Source: a virus. From it: a stretch of 22,819 bases of DNA. The stretch covers positions 1-22,819 of the IMG/VR virus record IMGVR_UViG_3300023235_000146; one strand, given 5' to 3'. Below, one piece after another: positions 21,730 to 22,819 of the stretch. The notes beneath the pieces are model-generated. The model saw only the letters and a program-made list of their open reading frames with translations. It searched no databases and had not been told where the DNA came from. Numbering within the stretch: position 1 is the first letter of the stretch; every line of letters begins with the position of its first letter. The translations under genes and the position numbers were made by a program.

Positions 21730-21967
21730 TTATTCTTTAATTAATTTATACCTTTTACCCTCAAAAGTCAAGACATTTTCTGGAGAATTTTTCGACTCTT
21801 CTTCGATTCCCGTCTCAACCAAGGAGATTCCCTCTCCTGCCGAGATTCCCGATCCTGATTTAGCGAGGATTCTCCCGACAACCTTTAATTTTTTATCGAA
21901 AAAGACATTCCCAAGATTTTCGTCGATTTCAACGTGCCCGTTAAAATCCGACGTATTTTGTTTTCAT
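21730..21967 (-). pseudogene. Small gene broken by one base in a T-run (about 78 aa if repaired)
   Basis: From ATG 21967 the frame reads MKTKYVGF and stops at once. Removing one T from the TTTT run just after GGA (near 21944) restores an open frame continuing NGHVEIDENLGNVFFDKKLK, then GRILAKSGSGISAGEGISLV, to ENVLTFEGKRYKLIKE and TAA at 21730. The repaired protein has alternating short beta segments with regular glycines, suggesting a small beta-helix or beta-solenoid, as in several phage accessory proteins. No alternative start is present downstream of the break. Either a real mutation or a sequencing/assembly error in a homopolymer. Confidence 0.65.
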
Positions 21968-22011
21968 ATTTTTAAATATATTTTATTTCTTCAAGAAAGT
22001 CAAATTATTTA

Positions 22012-22162
22012 TTAAAGTGTTTTGAAGAATTTAACCACTTCTCTCGTAAGAGACCTCTTTCCCTTAATATCCATCAAACCTTTCTTCAGCAAGGCATGTT
22101 CGTATTTCTTCCTAATAACTTCTTTCTGATATGCGCGAATATCATCGTTTTTTAGAAAACAT
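22012..22162 (-). pseudogene. Small gene broken by one base in an A-run (about 49 aa if repaired)
   Basis: From ATG 22162 the frame reads MFSKKR and stops. Removing one A from the run of six A's that follows MFS restores a frame reading NDDIRAYQKEVIRKKYEHAL, then LKKGLMDIKGKRSLTREVVK, ending FKTL at TAA 22012. It is small, basic and helical, with no recognised domain. It is the first gene of the minus-strand micro-gene run and has an extended -10 promoter 26 bp upstream. It has the same kind of single-base homopolymer error as the next gene. Confidence 0.6.
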
Positions 22163-22187
22163 TATAGCCTATAGATATCTATGACTG

Positions 22188-22198
22188 ATTATAACACA
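22188..22198 (-). promoter_or_regulatory. Extended -10 promoter of the small-gene operon
   Basis: TGTGTTATAAT on the minus strand contains a perfect TATAAT with an upstream TGT extension. It lies 25 bp before the ATG at 22162, so a normal short leader is possible. No good -35 box is seen, as is common with extended -10 promoters. This promoter could drive the genes from 22162 to 20771. Confidence 0.5.
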
Positions 22199-22237
22199 AA
22201 GAGCATTTCTCGGAAATTTTTTGCTTTATAGAAGCAT

Positions 22238-22678
22238 TTAATTTTTGCTCTCTTCTGCTTTCGGTTCTGGCTTTGGTACTTTAGCTGGCGGAACGGTAAT
22301 CCTCAACCAAATAAACACAACAACCGCGAAAACAGTTCCAAGTGGCTTTTCCGCTGCTTGAATCAAGAATGCGGAAATGACTTCGCGCAATTGATTTATT
22401 GCCCCTTCCGCCACTTCTGCTTTTTGCTGAATATCAGCAACTTGCGGCGAGTCTGTTAGTTTGTCTACCACTTCCATTGTGGTAATTAAAGTTTGCCCAT
22501 TTGCCAAGACCTCTTCTTCTTGTCCAATTACTCTTTTGTATTCTTGCTCTGAAACGGGAGCTTGCGGGATGGGAGTTGGCGGATATAAAAATGTTCCTAT
22601 TGCCAAAATCAATGCGCCTATTCCAGCTTTTGGACCTTGGAGACTTTCTTTTATTGTTTGTAAAGGGGGAATGTTCAT
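22238..22678 (-). CDS. Two-span membrane protein, possibly holin-like
   Basis: 146 aa. First membrane segment about 18-32 (AGIGALILAIGTFLYPP), second about 111-129 (PLGTVFAVVVFIWLRITV). Between them is a soluble region with a coiled-coil flavour (YKRVIGQEEEVLANGQTLIT, AEVAEGAINQLREVISAF). The C-terminus is Pro/Lys/Glu-rich (PPAKVPKPEPKAEESKN). Membrane proteins of this size with a charged tail include phage holins and tail-associated proteins, but neither is certain. Less AT-rich than most neighbours. A GTGTAAA element lies 7 bp upstream of the start, at the same distance as before portal, which suggests late expression. Confidence 0.7.
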   Translation of the reverse strand: MNIPPLQTIKESLQGPKAGIGALILAIGTFLYPPTPIPQAPVSEQEYKRVIGQEEEVLANGQTLITTMEVVDKLTDSPQVADIQQKAEVAEGAINQLREVISAFLIQAAEKPLGTVFAVVVFIWLRITVPPAKVPKPEPKAEESKN

Positions 22679-22685
22679 AGTTCTT

Positions 22686-22692
22686 TTTACAC
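22686..22692 (-). promoter_or_regulatory. GTGTAAA element before the membrane-protein gene
   Basis: The minus strand reads TTTTTGTGTAAAAAGAACT and then ATG, with 7 bp between element and start. Core and spacing match the element before portal. Confidence 0.45.
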
Positions 22693-22714
22693 AAAAAAAC
22701 CGATTTTCAAAAAT

Positions 22715-22796
22715 AAAGCCCCGATATTTTTTTGGGTTAAGTAGATTTGGATATTTTTGAGGATGTTTTTTGGGAAATAAAAGGGGTGGGGGCTTT
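22715..22796. repeat. Inverted repeat AAAGCCCC / GGGGCTTT near the right edge
   Basis: AAAGCCCC at 22715-22722 and GGGGCTTT at 22789-22796 are perfect complements, about 66 bp apart. The right arm is followed by a long T-rich run, so on the plus strand this could end transcription, but the loop is too long for a standard terminator. No gene is seen from 22693 to the edge; the rest is homopolymer-rich DNA with a G-run at 22783-22792. Confidence 0.35.
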
Positions 22797-22819
22797 TCTT
22801 TTTTTTATTTTGTTTTTTT

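Noticed and set aside
22461-22760. Plus-strand ORF of 99 codons at the right end
   Set aside because: It runs opposite the membrane-protein gene and its upstream region, and is not supported by a leader or composition.

Overview
This window reads as part of a tailed double-stranded DNA phage genome (Caudoviricetes), probably a large myovirus-like or T4-related phage. The evidence is an uninterrupted head-and-packaging block on the minus strand: major capsid protein, a probable decoration protein, prohead protease fused to scaffold, portal and large terminase. A late-type sigma factor and a PhoH ATPase follow. The DNA is AT-rich. Almost no gene has a Shine-Dalgarno sequence; starts are preceded by A/T-rich DNA. 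This is typical of Bacteroidota and some other SD-poor lineages, so the host is probably one of these, but I cannot name it.

Layout. (1) 1-11536, minus strand, the late block. In transcription order: PhoH, zinc-ribbon protein, sigma factor, a coiled-coil protein in the small-terminase position, a C2H2 zinc finger plus XPF-type nuclease, large terminase, portal, a 144-aa protein, protease-scaffold, a 198-aa head protein, and the major capsid protein, which runs off the left edge. (2) 11537-11585, a 49-bp divergent promoter region with one GTGTAAA motif facing each way. (3) 11586-20774, plus strand, accessory or early genes: a DUF2384-like protein, a Dam-type adenine methylase split by a complete IS607-family element (tnpA and tnpB), a dNMP kinase, a BCS1-like AAA ATPase, two further methyltransferase-like proteins, and several unknown genes linked by ATGA stop/start overlaps. 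(4) 22162-20771, minus strand, a run of seven very small coupled genes. The middle of this run (about 20830-21440) is strikingly GC-rich and has strong Shine-Dalgarno sites, and the first two genes are each broken by a single base in a homopolymer. (5) 22238-22678, minus strand, a protein with two membrane segments, then the right edge.

How the parts may work together. The sigma factor and zinc-ribbon protein probably drive late transcription. A shared element, GTGTAAA, lies just upstream of portal, PhoH, the zinc-ribbon gene, the membrane-protein gene and the first plus-strand gene, and is the best candidate for the phage's own promoter. The dNMP kinase, Dam and the other methyltransferases point to remodelling and methylation of phage DNA. 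The IS607 insertion has disrupted Dam, and its TnpB guide would be read from the dam 3' half.

The most unusual items are the GC-rich coupled cassette, the clean IS607/TnpB insertion in dam together with an apparent ATA start on dam, the GTGTAAA element, the C2H2-XPF nuclease beside terminase, and a string of orphan coupled genes at 19412-20774. No CRISPR array, tRNA or rRNA gene was seen.
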